From Brevipalpus yothersi (Eukaryota > Arthropoda > Arachnida > Trombidiformes > Tenuipalpidae), in assembly GCA_003956705.1 (NCBI GenBank), contig QZCP01000152.1, forward strand, positions 20,162-84,161: 64,000 nucleotides of DNA, written 5' to 3'. Numbering within the stretch: position 1 is the stretch's first letter; each line of letters opens with the position of its first letter. A program made the translations under genes and the position numbers. Of this stretch, positions 11,394-23,517 are shown piece after piece. Below the pieces are notes generated by a model. It searched no databases and was not told the DNA's origin. It was given only the letters and a program-made list of their open reading frames with translations.

Positions 11394-13709
11394 TCAAACG
11401 GAAACAGTAACAGTAGAACAATTGTTAGTTGCAGATTCAGCATCATTTGAGATCAATTCTTCAGATAAGATCTCATCCACACACTCGTTGAGAACATTTG
11501 AGTGCCTTGAAGGGATGCCAAGGTCTAAAGTCTTTTCAACCCCATAACCTTTGACAAACATGTGATCTTCATACAAGCAGACAGTTGCAAATGCTTCTTC
11601 TTCAGGTGAAGTTTCGATAACACCATGATAAACTAAATAATGGATGCCTTTTTCGTCAACAGAATGACCAAAAGTGTGAGTATGTCCAGACATATAGCTC
11701 ACAACACAATTAAATCTGTGGAAAACTTTCAAAACTTCATCATAATTCCAAAGTAAACAGGAGGTATCACACGATCCAGGATGTAGGCCAACGTGACCAA
11801 AAACGATAACTTTTTCACCTTTCCTTTCCGAATCAGCCAATTCTTCTGTCAACCATAGTAATTGATTTTCACTGATAGCACCATTTTGCTGCTGGAATCT
11901 CTTCTCAGGTCCCGAATTGAGAGATTCCCCGGTGTCCCATAGGTCATAATCGTCGTGACCATGGTGCTCATAGAGTATTTTCGCAGCTTTCTGATAATTT
12001 TCATGAGACGTATCGTAACCGATGACGGATATTTCAAAGCAATCCAAAGCGATAAATTTCACACCAGGGCAAGGATTGAATTTATAATACAATGAACAAT
12101 CATCCTTCCTAGCCCCTGGACTTGACCAATCATCCAAATTTAGTGATAGGCCCAGCAGATCAGTCTTTACTTTTGTTCGATAGATGAGAGAATCACGAAA
12201 TAGTTGAGCAATTTCTGCTCTTTTGAAATTATAGAGTTCGTGGTTACCTGTAATCGAGAAGAAGAATGAGAAATGAATAAATTGATTTGCTCATTCCAAT
12301 TGGATGTAATGATAATGAGACAATCTCGTGTGCACGAGAAACAATTCCAGAGAGTAGAGGATGTTGTTTCATGATGATTAGTGAGAAAAATAAGAGGGTC
12401 TATGATTAAATCTTATCAAATCAAAGAAAGAGAAGCTGATAACAATAAGCATTGCTCATCTGACCTTATCTAATCCAAAAACACTTAATCTTTTACCACA
12501 AAAACCTGAACCGGACATATGTATAAGATATGATGAAACGAAAGTAGATAATGGCAGTCATTCACGTGAACGTAAGAGTATCTTGATCATTTTAGTCAAG
12601 ATGCGTGATATACTGTATACTCAAGTCGAGATTGAAATAGATTTTTCTATTCTAAGATATAATCAACAATAATAGGCTAGTGGCCAAAAGATATGCCCTC
12701 GAACATTTCGATTCGTACAAACCAATAGTCGATCTATTGATCTCAATATTTCAACAAAAGAGTAGCCCAAAAGAGTTGGACATGCATCTAAATGCATTCG
12801 ATTTGATCAACTGATCGATCAAAAAATCAACCTAACAAAAATGTAGATATTCTCAGCCTTCCTACACAAGTATACGAATTCTCACAGCTCTCATGGAATG
12901 GAATCTTCATAGTAAACACTTGGAAAGATAAATGAATTGCTCTTCGATTCAATTCGAGGCAAATTGAGCTTACCAACAGCATGAAAAGTGGGTATTGTTG
13001 GATGCGCTTCGAATGCGGCCAAAGTTTTTGACATGGCTTCAGATGGATCCAGTCCATTGGTATTCTTGTTTAGACCATCAATAATATCGCCAAGCTGTAG
13101 AACGAAGCCAGGCTTTTTGTCCTCTTTATCCCATATTTCGAAAGCACGTACCACATGATCTAGTGAGGCTCGATAATATCTTGTCTTGGAAGGATCATAA
13201 ATGGCCGGCTTATCACATACATCAGCATATTGAACATCAGCAAGAATACCAAATCTTGCCAACAGCTTAGAGCCAGTCATTGTAGATTCTGATAAGGAAT
13301 TAGATGATGAGGATAGTGTTTGAAATTTTCGACAGCCAACCAACGGAAATGATGATGATGATCGAACAGGTAAAGTGGTGGAAGTGGTAATGAATGGAAA
13401 GACACAGTCTCTTGTGGATCCTAATGGAATGTTACTACTACTGGTATTGGCCAGAATTTTGGTTGACAATGATGTTGATAAGGAAGCCAAAGATGATGAA
13501 GCTTTGTCTCGAAATATTGACGATGGTAAACAATTGGGACACCGGATAAGCAGTGATGGTGGTGATTGGGAAGGTAATTTTAAATTGTATAACCATCCAT
13601 GATGATGATTACTATGGAGCCAATATAATCGAAAGGCTCGAGTAAGATGGCTTTGATGTGCTGTGAACACAATCAGCTTGAATAACCCTTTCAAATCACA
13701 CAGACACAA
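11394..13709 (-). CDS. ADPRM: ADPRM-type Mn-dependent ADP-ribose/CDP-alcohol diphosphatase
   Basis: Two exons, 13709-12974 and 12247-11394, join in phase 1 so that the metal motif GNHELYNF is rebuilt across the junction. It is a calcineurin-like metallophosphatase with FGILADVQYADV, LQLGDIIDG, GNHE, FGHVGLHP and SGHTHTFG, in the order and spacing of vertebrate ADPRM. Enzymes of this family hydrolyse ADP-ribose and CDP-alcohols and are metal-dependent. The longest start gives 529 residues, but the first ~143 residues are Ser/Thr-rich with no domain. Met144 (13280-13278, MTGSKLLARF) gives a protein of family length and may be the true start. The tail after VEKTLDLGIPSRHSN is an acidic extension not seen in the human protein. 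The intron is 726 bp. Confidence 0.88.
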
Positions 13710-15989
13710 GACCGGCTGTTGTGTGTGTATGTATGTGATACACTCCGGATGATGATCACCTTATAATTAACAAAATTAAGACATACTGATTGCCATATTT
13801 ATAGTGTGGTCGAGAGAGGAACACATCCGACAAAGAAGAACGGACGGCCTCGACTTGTGTGTCTGATTATCTACTATGAGAAAACCTCTCACACTCAGAA
13901 CATACACTTGACTATGGGAATAAAAAAAGAGAATCGATTTTTTGACACTCACATAGAAGTTTCAGAGCAATCTCATCTCCTCCTCTTGAAGGAGGAGGCA
14001 AAAAAAAGTACAGAGACAGAGTACGCTTCACTTCTCCTCAGATTTCTCTCTCTCTCTCTTTTGCCAGTGTACAATTAAGCACAGAACGACTAGTGTTTCT
14101 CGGTAATTTTCAATCATCAATCATTATCATTAAGAGTGAGAGTGAGAGAGGAAGACAATGCTTAATTTCAATCAGCTTAATTTTCTTGCATGCAAATAGC
14201 TATGTGTAAGAGAACATGATGACGAAATCGAAAATGATCTGCAAATGATTTAGGATTGCGAAAAATTTGTCACATTTGACATTGAATTGAACTACTGAGC
14301 ATACTTGCTAGTAGCTAAAGAATTACTTGTGTGAATGAGTCAAGAAAGTGAAAAAAAAGAATTTGGAGTAATGCCATTTCGAGGCCAATGAAAGTATTAA
14401 CTATTAAAAGGTTGAAAGAAATTCTAGAAAGGTATTTCTCTTTCTGTATCAACGTCATTGGATTGCTATTTTTTGTTCTCTCCTTTTCACTTTCAATCCG
14501 TTCTGTACCTTAAACTTTGCATCTATTGGTGTTCAAGAAAATGGAATTTGAATCCCGGAATCCGAGAAATTGTGCTCTTTGGAGCACTAGATAACAAAAA
14601 GATGCTCTCTTAACACATGTGAGCTAGATTAAAATGAACATCAACAATCAAGTCAAGAGAATTCTAACTTTTTTTTCTCTCTCTCTTCGTTATCAGTGGA
14701 AGATGTTTGCTCGAATCTTCATTAGATCGGTCGATCCTCCAGCATTCTCTCCTTCGAACGATATTGTATCGCTATTATTCTAGCTTCATGATTCTGCATA
14801 CTTAAGCATACACACATAGACACACACACACAGTCCACTTGAGTTAATTCAGTTCGAGAGTTCTATCCACTTTATTATCATCGACACACCCCAATCAATA
14901 AGCATACATACACACACAATTGCAGAGTATTTGGTATTTGCAAAATCGTGAGATGTGCCGTTACTTTCTTCACGCTTATTATCTTACTAAATTATCTTTG
15001 AGTCAACACTTGTGAAGATGTGGATGCTGTTACTCTCGAGGACTCTATTTGTCTCTTGTCTGTGCATTCATATATAGATATATTTATACATTTATCAAAA
15101 ACTTTTAGCTTTTGATTATGTTGAGGTTGGACATTTTCTTGAATGTGAGCTAATTAAACCTGATCAAAGGGCAATGATCGAAGAGCAACTTGAGAACAGC
15201 GATTGGATTACAAATAAAGATTATTTGAACGACAAAAAAACATCAAAGCATTTGAAGAGAGAGAGAGAGAAGCAGAACACTATTATGAAACTCTGTCAAG
15301 AGAAATGAAATTCAGATGAAAAAAAATTATTTTCTCTCTCTCTCAAGAGCCGAAAAACAGTGATCAAAGAGAACAAAATCCACTTATTGAGGCCCCCAAT
15401 TGAAGCAAATCAGATCAATATGAACACATCAAATGAGAGGAACAAGTGATCAGAGGAGAGATAGCAAAATTAACTTGCTTAATCAAAACTGATTGGATTT
15501 GTTGCAATTTATGATGAGCCCGAGACAGAATTTGATATAAGTTCTCAGTTTTTTGACCCGAAATATTAGTATAAGTCATATCGTTTTCACTCGATTCACT
15601 CACAAGTTTTTACTCAAGTCATCGAGATTGAAAGGAACAAGATTTCCATTTTCTCTCCTTTCATGATTGAGATTGTTCCAAATAAAATTTTTGGAACATA
15701 ATTTCCATGAGATAAAAAAGCATAATTTTTTCGCATTTAACACTGATTTGCTACAAAAAAATTTCACTAAATATGTATTAAGTTGTCATGTATGTAGGTG
15801 CGTGTGTGTGTATATCGATCTTATGGGTATTTTACATCGATGAATTAAAGCCTCTTTCGATGCCTAAGAATAGAGGGAAGAAAAAGAATGAGCGCTCAAT
15901 ACATTAAGTGGCAAGAATTGATTGATTTTCATTCGTTCAATTCTAATCCATATTGTCTTTTACTTCTTTTTGGTTATCTCTCTCTTTCT
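13710..15989. other. Intergenic, nothing recognised
   Basis: About 2.3 kb upstream of the ADPRM-like gene and downstream of the CPAP3 gene. It has short TC/GA and CA tracts (for example near 14820 and 14910) and AT-rich sequence. No coding exon, RNA gene or mobile element was recognised. Confidence 0.5.
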
Positions 15990-17257
15990 TTATCCAACTT
16001 GTCGAACACCACTTTGTGATGGCCTAAATGGTTGTGGCAAAGCACCGTACGGAGCTGGCCTGGCTTGTGGTCCATTTTGACTTCCTCCTCCGTTACCGTT
16101 ACCACCACCACCTCCTTGGGCTGGCTGTTCTTCTTCTTCTTCGGGTTGAGGAGTAGTTGGGGGTGGCTCACTGTGGATAGAATAATAAGAATGATAAGAA
16201 TGACAAGAATGATCAGTGAGTGAAAAAAAGAGGTGAAACAAATTTTCGATGGACTGCATACACACACAATATAAGGTGGTTATATATATTGTTACTGCTT
16301 GCGGTTTATCATCATCATGCCTCTCTCTCTCTTTCTCTATTCTCGAGCTTCAAAAAGTATCATGTTGATCATGATGTAGGACAAAAACGATTCTGTCTGA
16401 GAATAAGTGAGGTTATAAAACTTCCTTATTGTGGCCAGCCACTGAAAGCTGTTGTTGTTGGTGGTGGTGGTTGAAACTTGGTAGATCTCTCTCTATATAT
16501 TCGCGCATTCAAGTCGATCTAAATTATCGCTAGTGTTGATCATTTAGATCTGTAAATATATATACCTCTCGCTCTACTCTCCCATTGAAGGATAAAAAAG
16601 GAGTAGTCCCTGGTCGAGTAAAGGTAAAGGTATTTTGGGTAATCAAATTGGCCGTATTCCGCTTCGATCGCCAGTCATTTATAATTCGAGGGATCCAATT
16701 TAGCATCTTTCCATTCTTCCTACTCTTCTATCCATCAACATACAACACACACACACGCATTCGCCTTCTTTTTATTTATTTACACCTTCAATCATTTCTC
16801 AATTTTTTAATAGTTCGTAGGTCAACAGCCGAAAGTAGATAGATAGATGAACGAATGCTGGAAGAGAGCAAAAACAAACCAACAGCTTGTACATACACAC
16901 TTGCATACTCGCGTCTAAACTAAACCAAATCTTATGCTGATTGAGGTGAACAAAGAGGTGAACAACGACCGATATACATACACACACATAAATTATTCAA
17001 AGTAGAAAATAAAATAAAATAAATGATCAAACTTACCATCCTGGTACGGTAGTGGCAAGTTCACATCGTAAAGTAGTTGGATTAACCGCAAGTCCTGCTG
17101 GGCATCGCTGCAAGCGTGGATAGCCTCCTACACAGAGCCAATAACGAACGCAACTTTTTTCAATGGGCACAGGTCCATTTGGAACGTCCTTACAGATTGC
17201 TGTATTTTATATGGTGCAAGTGAGTATGTGATAATCGCAATAGATAAAGCGATTGAT

Positions 17258-17303
<46 letters not shown>

Positions 17304-20300
17304 AGAAGAAAAATGTTGAAAATGTGTTTAGGAGAAGAAAGTGGAATATTACACTCTTGACGTTTGGGCGTTCGTTTGATCAAACTTTGTATGTATCAGA
17401 AAATTTTATCTGATCGTCAAGATAAAAGAAAATGAACGAATATCGAACAAATTGTAGGTAGGGTTTTGGACACTTCCTGAAAAAAAAAATTTCAACTTAC
17501 GATGTTTCTGGCAGTCAGGTACATTATCAGGCCAGTCGCAGGCATGGAGGGCATCGTTGTATAGTAGTGAAAATGGACACTGTTGAATAGTTGAGGTTCC
17601 GTTCCAGCAGTGCCAGTATCGAGTGCATGAGGTGGCATGAGGGAAAACGCCGTATTGCCAGTGGCAGTTTTCGGTTGATTGTGGTTGTTCTGAAATACAT
17701 GTATATTAGTATTAGTATGGCCAAATGAGATGATATTGATGATGGAAGTGAAGAGAGAGAGAGAGAGAGAGAAAGTTAGGTCATCGATTGAAAGTGAGAT
17801 TGAAATTTTGAAGTAGAAAGTAAATGAAGTTTCTTGAGAATGGGCAATATCTTTAATATTCCGTCAAAATTGATGTCCTGTCATCGCATTAAGATTATCA
17901 TTAAGATTACCAACACCTTACCATCATCAAGCCTCTATACTTTCCATAATGATTTGCAATCAAACTATTTTGATATTTCAACGGCTATCAGATTTTTATT
18001 CAGTGATTAACGGTCGGTGACACAGATTGAGAATGTGTCAGTGACCGTCACTATTCTCTCCGGTCAATGGGTGTCAGATACACTCACAATTAGTGGACTT
18101 CTTAATGAGGTGGATAGTGCGGAAAGAAGAGATAGAGAGAGAGAAAAAAAAAAGTTTGGGATTCAAGATGCATCACTTACGTCCAATGACTCTGGTTCCA
18201 TCGGGACATCCTACTCGATGTGGATAATCACAATTTGAGATTAAACCACGCTTTGAGCCAGCGAACGCTAATCCGTTTGGACAAGCTTGAAGAATGGCAT
18301 CATTTGTTGCAGGATCACATTCGTAGTAATAATCGCAATAATCTTCATGTGGGAATAGAGATTGCTTTGGATTATTACGGCACAAATTTTGAGCAGATTG
18401 ACCAGCTCGCGGTTGTTGACACCATACTGTATGTGTGTGAGGAAGAGAGGAAGACAAAATCGACTAAATCAAATCATCTGATGCAAATAAGTTTCATAAA
18501 AATTTGATATGAAAATTCTTTTGCCTTATTTTTCCTCTTCTGCTGGTGAAAACTGTGAAATTAGCCATAAAATATTCTCGCTACTCAAGTGTGATCAAGA
18601 TTGGTGACTTCATGATCATCATTTTCGGGTGCATGATAAATTTAAGAAGAAGAACTTTGAAGCGAATAATTTATAAAGAGGAGAGAGCTCATTAAAACAA
18701 ATTTTGAAGGGTGGCCATTGATCATCATGATGATCATCTTCTATAATCGAAAATAACCTGAACATATAAACTGATCTGATGGGAACAACTTTCAAGTGTG
18801 ACTGGTGATTGGGATCGAAAATTGAGTGTGAAACTGGATGGAAAAAGGTGCTGTTAAATAGAATGAGATGTCTGATGCTTGGGAAAAAAGTTCCAAATCA
18901 ATCAATCTGAATTCCAATCATACGCTACGCCAAATGTTCAATCAGAGTATCTTCTTCATTCTTCGGATTCCCTGAAAGGCTTTTCGAATGCTTTTCGAAA
19001 TACCATAAGAAGAACACAATTTTCGGAAGCTAGCGAAACCAATAGAGTGCAGCCTGAACGATCCCGATAAAATCGAATTTTCGTTTCTCTCACATCAGTA
19101 TGTCCTGGATGATGATGATGAAAGATTTGTTTCACGCTTTCTAACACTGGCAATTGTTTGGCACGTCAATATTTTTGTTGCTTTCGACAAGTTTGAAAAA
19201 GATGGGAGTAGAAGGTATATTCGAAAAAGAAAAAGAGAAAATGATTCATGATCAAACAAAGAAGGGCATGTTAAGGAAACTCGAGATGACCTAAATCATG
19301 AGGATGAGATGCTAAGCATCGATGTACCTTTTAAGTTTACCGAAACCTCGCCTGATGAGTGATAATTTTCTCTTTGCTATCGTTTCTTCTTAAAATTATA
19401 TCTTCATCGACCCTGATTCAAAACTGAAATATGTCAGATATTTTCAGACTGTCATCTTTGCTTGCTGTTCAATTATTCGGATGAAAATCTTGATTCCATC
19501 CATCTATCTATCTCTCTCTCTCTCCCTCTTTCTTTCTCTGATAAAAAGTAAATAATGAAGAGAGAGAGAGAGAGAAAATTGTATTCAACACCTCACGAAG
19601 TATAGAGTACTCGTGAAGATATGGCCTCGATCTAGAGCAGCATCCAGGCAGACGTTTTAGAGAAGAGAGGAATTTATTCCTCTTACAGACGACGCCCAGA
19701 ACGTTAAAACGTTTGAACGTATTCTTTGGCTTATCGAACACCATAAGTAAACAAAAGGAATATTAAGCTCAAGCAAACAATTTGGGCTGATGAGTAGCAT
19801 AAAGTCCACAAAAGGAATGTGATTGAACTCTAGTAAACTCGAAATTCGAAGTGTTCAGTTAGGCAATATGACTGTAACCGATTAGCGGTGGCATGCACTC
19901 AATCGATGGTATCAAGAGCCTCAGGCAAAAACTGGTACAAACATGTATCTATTCCAGGCGTAAGTCCTTGGATTTTTTGGGTAAATATGTTTTTCCCAGT
20001 CATCACATGAGAGAGATAATCGTGGAATGTCATGAAAATTTCATGATGAGTATGATTGTATAACTAATGAAACAAATGAATATGAGATTATCAAATTGCG
20101 GAAATGGTGTTTTTCTTACGAATTCTACTGGAATAACGATGAAAAATGGACAAACGAAGAAAAGAGACACAGATATCAGAGAGAATTGAGAGGGAAAGAA
20201 AACTTGACAAAAAGTGTATCAAAATATCATAGCATTTCATACCGTAATATCTATCGAGAAAACTTTTTAAAATGAATACAGAAAATCATATCGCTCGAAT

Positions 20301-20416
20301 CGTTCAAGGAATAAACGACAGTCAAGGCATTAGCAATAAAGCACATGAAAAAAGGGATGAAAAATTTTCTTACCGAGTGGTAATGTTACCAAAAAGATTG
20401 CAATGTTGAAATTCAT
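15990..20416 (-). CDS. CPAP3/obstructor-type chitin-binding protein (three CBM14 domains)
   Basis: Five exons, 20416-20374, 18426-18181, 17689-17501, 17199-17037 and 16170-15990, join in phase to 273 residues. Exon 1 encodes only a signal peptide (MNFNIAIFLVTLPLG). Each of the next three exons carries one six-cysteine peritrophin/CBM14 domain, with aromatic residues before the third Cys (CDYYYEC, CTRYWHC, CVRYWLC). The sixth Cys of domain 3 is created at the last splice junction (GGATG|T). The tail is Pro/Glu then Gly/Asn-rich and ends PSQSGVRQVG. A signal peptide plus three CBM14 domains defines the CPAP3 (obstructor/Gasp) group of cuticle-organising secreted proteins, known in arthropods. 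The first intron is about 1.95 kb and the others are 337-866 bp. Which CPAP3 subgroup it belongs to is not decided here. Confidence 0.92.
17261..17301. repeat. (GA)n microsatellite in CPAP3 intron
   Basis: About 20 GA units inside an intron of the chitin-binding gene. A shorter GA run of about 10 units lies at 17752-17771. Confidence 0.95.
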
Positions 20417-21266
20417 TGTGATAAAAGAAATACTTTTCACCTCGGAAAGATGAACGTCGAATGAAGATATAGAAGATCTTGAAGGAGGGATGATTGTGAG
20501 AGCTCCGTTGAGAGTGAGCTAGATCTGAAACAAGTCGAAAGCAAATTCGAGTTGTTCAGTCAGTCACTTGAATCAGTATTCTGGATTCTCCCGCTCCTCA
20601 ATCAAGTGGTTTCTGGTCACCTCGATTGAAACATTATCACAAACACACTAAATGCTACCCTCGATTAGAGGGTGAACTTGAGAACACATCGAATCAGCTT
20701 GATCTCAGAACAATGTCCGGTACTTTTCTGTAGATATGTCGTGAAAATTAGGCCATCTTAAATTTTAGATCAAGCCAAAGGACTTGAGCCATAGCCGTTA
20801 TATAGATATATATCTCTCTCTAGTATCTCGAATTGACCTGTTTTGAAACGCTTCCGGAATGAGTAGTAGAAAAAATGGTTGAATTTTCGAATGTCTCTCG
20901 GTATTTTCGAACAGGGTTGAGTTCAATCAAAAATAAGATGTTATTATTCCAGTGACGTTTTTGAAGAAAAATAGAATGAATAATCATTGTTTTCCAGCTA
21001 ATACTTGCAATACTTCAAGAATTATATTCAGAGCCGGTTTTTTGAATCGCTTCATGTATAGATACTATCCGAAAAAGCTCTTTCGAAGGGGGTTAGCTCT
21101 GATCATGCAGATTGTTCTCCTGTTGATGCAATTGATTCGTTATTAGACTGAAGAGTTCACTCAGCCAAATGTGTTTTGAGATAGAATCTAAAACAAAATT
21201 GGCTGATAGACAGCCTCTTGATCCCAGGTGAAAGTCACAAGCCAATTCACAGTGATTTACTTCTGA
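20417..21266. other. Intergenic upstream of CPAP3 gene
   Basis: It should include the CPAP3 promoter and the 3' end of the METTL16 transcript. No other gene was recognised. Confidence 0.5.
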
Positions 21267-22872
21267 TTATGAAATATTATTCTTGAAATATTGTAGCAAT
21301 TGATGAGTGGCTTCACTTGATTTGGCTCTATCTCGAGTTTTCATCGTGATAATTATTCTATCAGACACTCTTTTGATTGAACAAGAACAATCTAAAAGAA
21401 AGTTTTCCTCATCTCTTGGCACGAGAACATCTTTTTCATCTCTGGATTTTTTACTTTCCATCTCATCTTGATCGGGTGCTATCTCGTCCAAGTCTCCATC
21501 ATCAGAAAGCTTTCGCTTAGGAAAATTGGGACGATTTTTGTCATCTTCCCCACTAATGGGCAAGGGTTCCCCTCCAATATCCATATCGATATCATTTGAA
21601 ATGGGTATAACTTTTTCTGTATGTTCCAATCGCTTGAGCATTCGTCGCTGTCGCCGTTGATGGCTCCAAGTGTTTTGATTACTACGGATAATCATCTCTA
21701 CATATCTAGTGTTTTCTTTGAGAATTTCCACATTTTTGATATTGAGCTTATCTCTCAAAAGGATTCTCAAAGCTCGATAAATACTTTGAACACTATAAGT
21801 GATCTCTTTCAAATTTTCAGGGACCTGAAATTCTAATGGCTTGTGGCTTTGTTTCGGCTTAGTCACCATATTTGTACATGTTTGATTCAAATCTATTCCT
21901 GAAACAAAAGTCCAAGCCAAGCCCCAACGAATGGTTTTCCCTTGATAAAATCTATTTATAACACTGTTCTGAATTTCTGGACACGAACTTCGGATATAAT
22001 CCATCAGTTCAATTGAGCTTCGTTTGTGACCCAACATAACAGTGTAGATTTTGATCGATTCTCTTAATCTAACACTTTCTTGTATAATTTTCTTAACAAA
22101 TTCTACTTCTCCTCCTTGTGTCACAGCTTCAACTTCTGATGAGGTATTTGCAGATGATCGACTACTACTGTCATTAGAATCGTCCATTGAACCCACATCC
22201 ATGTCAGTTTGATGACGGTCTTTGAAAAAAGGAGGATTGCACATAAGAAAATGAGCTTGAAGTGCAGATTGACCAGGAATATCAGTGAGATAGGTATCAG
22301 GATTTACTTTTACAACTATGAGGAGATAAAAAAATTTGATAAAATTAGAATAGTGTATATTGAAAGTTGCAACCTCTTTCTGTGCCATTCCTACCAGTTA
22401 TTCGATCTTGCAAATTATTATATTCAACATTATTCACAGCCCATGCATGTGACAGGTCATCGGTCTCAGTTGCGATGAATTTCATTTTCTTATTCAATCT
22501 ACATCCTAGTATTGGAAAAATGCAGCAAGGTCCAGTTCCAATGTCTATGCCGACAATGTCATCATCGTGAGGAGGCTTCAAATCCAACAGGTTAACCATA
22601 TCTTCAACCCAAAGAAGATAATTAACTCTCTGAGGTACAGCAGGAATCAGTCGATCAGGAGGAATACTGACATTAACTTTGAAATAATAATGCAATAAAA
22701 CGATGGTCAACACTCTCAAAGAGTGTGGATCACTGAAATCAATTGTCGGTTTTCCATTCGGTGGCTTGTGGATGAGAATATTTCGAAAATCGGAATAAAT
22801 TTCACCCAATTCCTCATAATCTGGTCTCACACGGAACACATTTCGAGGATGCATAAAACGATTGAAAGACAT
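21267..22872 (-). CDS. METTL16: METTL16-type RNA N6-adenosine methyltransferase
   Basis: Two exons, 22872-22395 and 22315-21267, flank a 79-bp intron and join to 508 residues (human 562). The opening MSFNRFMHPRNVFRVRPDYE is typical. The Rossmann methyltransferase core follows, with SAM-binding GIDIGTGPCCIFPILG and the catalytic CNPPFF. After that come EVEFVKKIIQESVRL, YTVMLGHKRSS and FYQGKTIRWGLAWTF. The C-terminal half is less conserved, Lys/Asp-rich, then ends in a region equivalent to the vertebrate VCR (KRVSDRIIITMKTRDRAK). Known METTL16 methylates U6 snRNA and MAT2A hairpins and regulates SAM levels. Its nuclear role here is inferred from homology. It is divergent from the GMC oxidoreductase gene. 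Confidence 0.93.
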
Positions 22873-23517
22873 TGTTCAAAACACAATCACAATTAAATTA
22901 ATACACTTACTAATCAAAATAGTTTACCCTCACACATGTTTATGTTTATGTTTTCATTTCTCTTTGACTCATCGAGAGAGACTCTCTTGACACATGCTTT
23001 TTCCCGCGAACACTGTTGAGACTCTCAAGTTGACAGAAAGTGATAAACCTTCATGTTTCAGCTTTTGTCATGATATTTTACTGGATTCGTTCTGATTAGA
23101 CTGTCCATGAGTGTCTGACAGTTTTCATAATTTCAGGTCTTGATTTCAGAAAAGTTCAGAATTTTCACAAATTTGAGGAAACATTCTTAACTTTGAATGA
23201 TTCGAGATCATATTAGATCGTAGTTAGGGGATAATTCACATTAAGCTCGGGAAATCATCTCGAATTCATTCTGTTCGTGTTGATGAACTTTATGATGAAT
23301 TAATGATCAGCCAGATGTGCGAGACCGCATGTAGACAAATAGCATCCATCAGAAAAATCCACAGACTTGGAATTAACTTAAGGCTCGATGATGACGATGA
23401 TGTCGATACATCCAGGTGTAATCCTGTGAATCAACTAGATATGAGGTGACGAGTTTTTCTTTCAGTCATTCCTCATAAAATTGTCGAAGAAGCTTCAGAA
23501 TTCTGATATAATCTATC
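22873..23517. promoter_or_regulatory. Divergent region between METTL16 and GMC oxidoreductase
   Basis: 645 bp between two start codons read outward. Promoters are expected but no specific element was identified. Confidence 0.4.
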
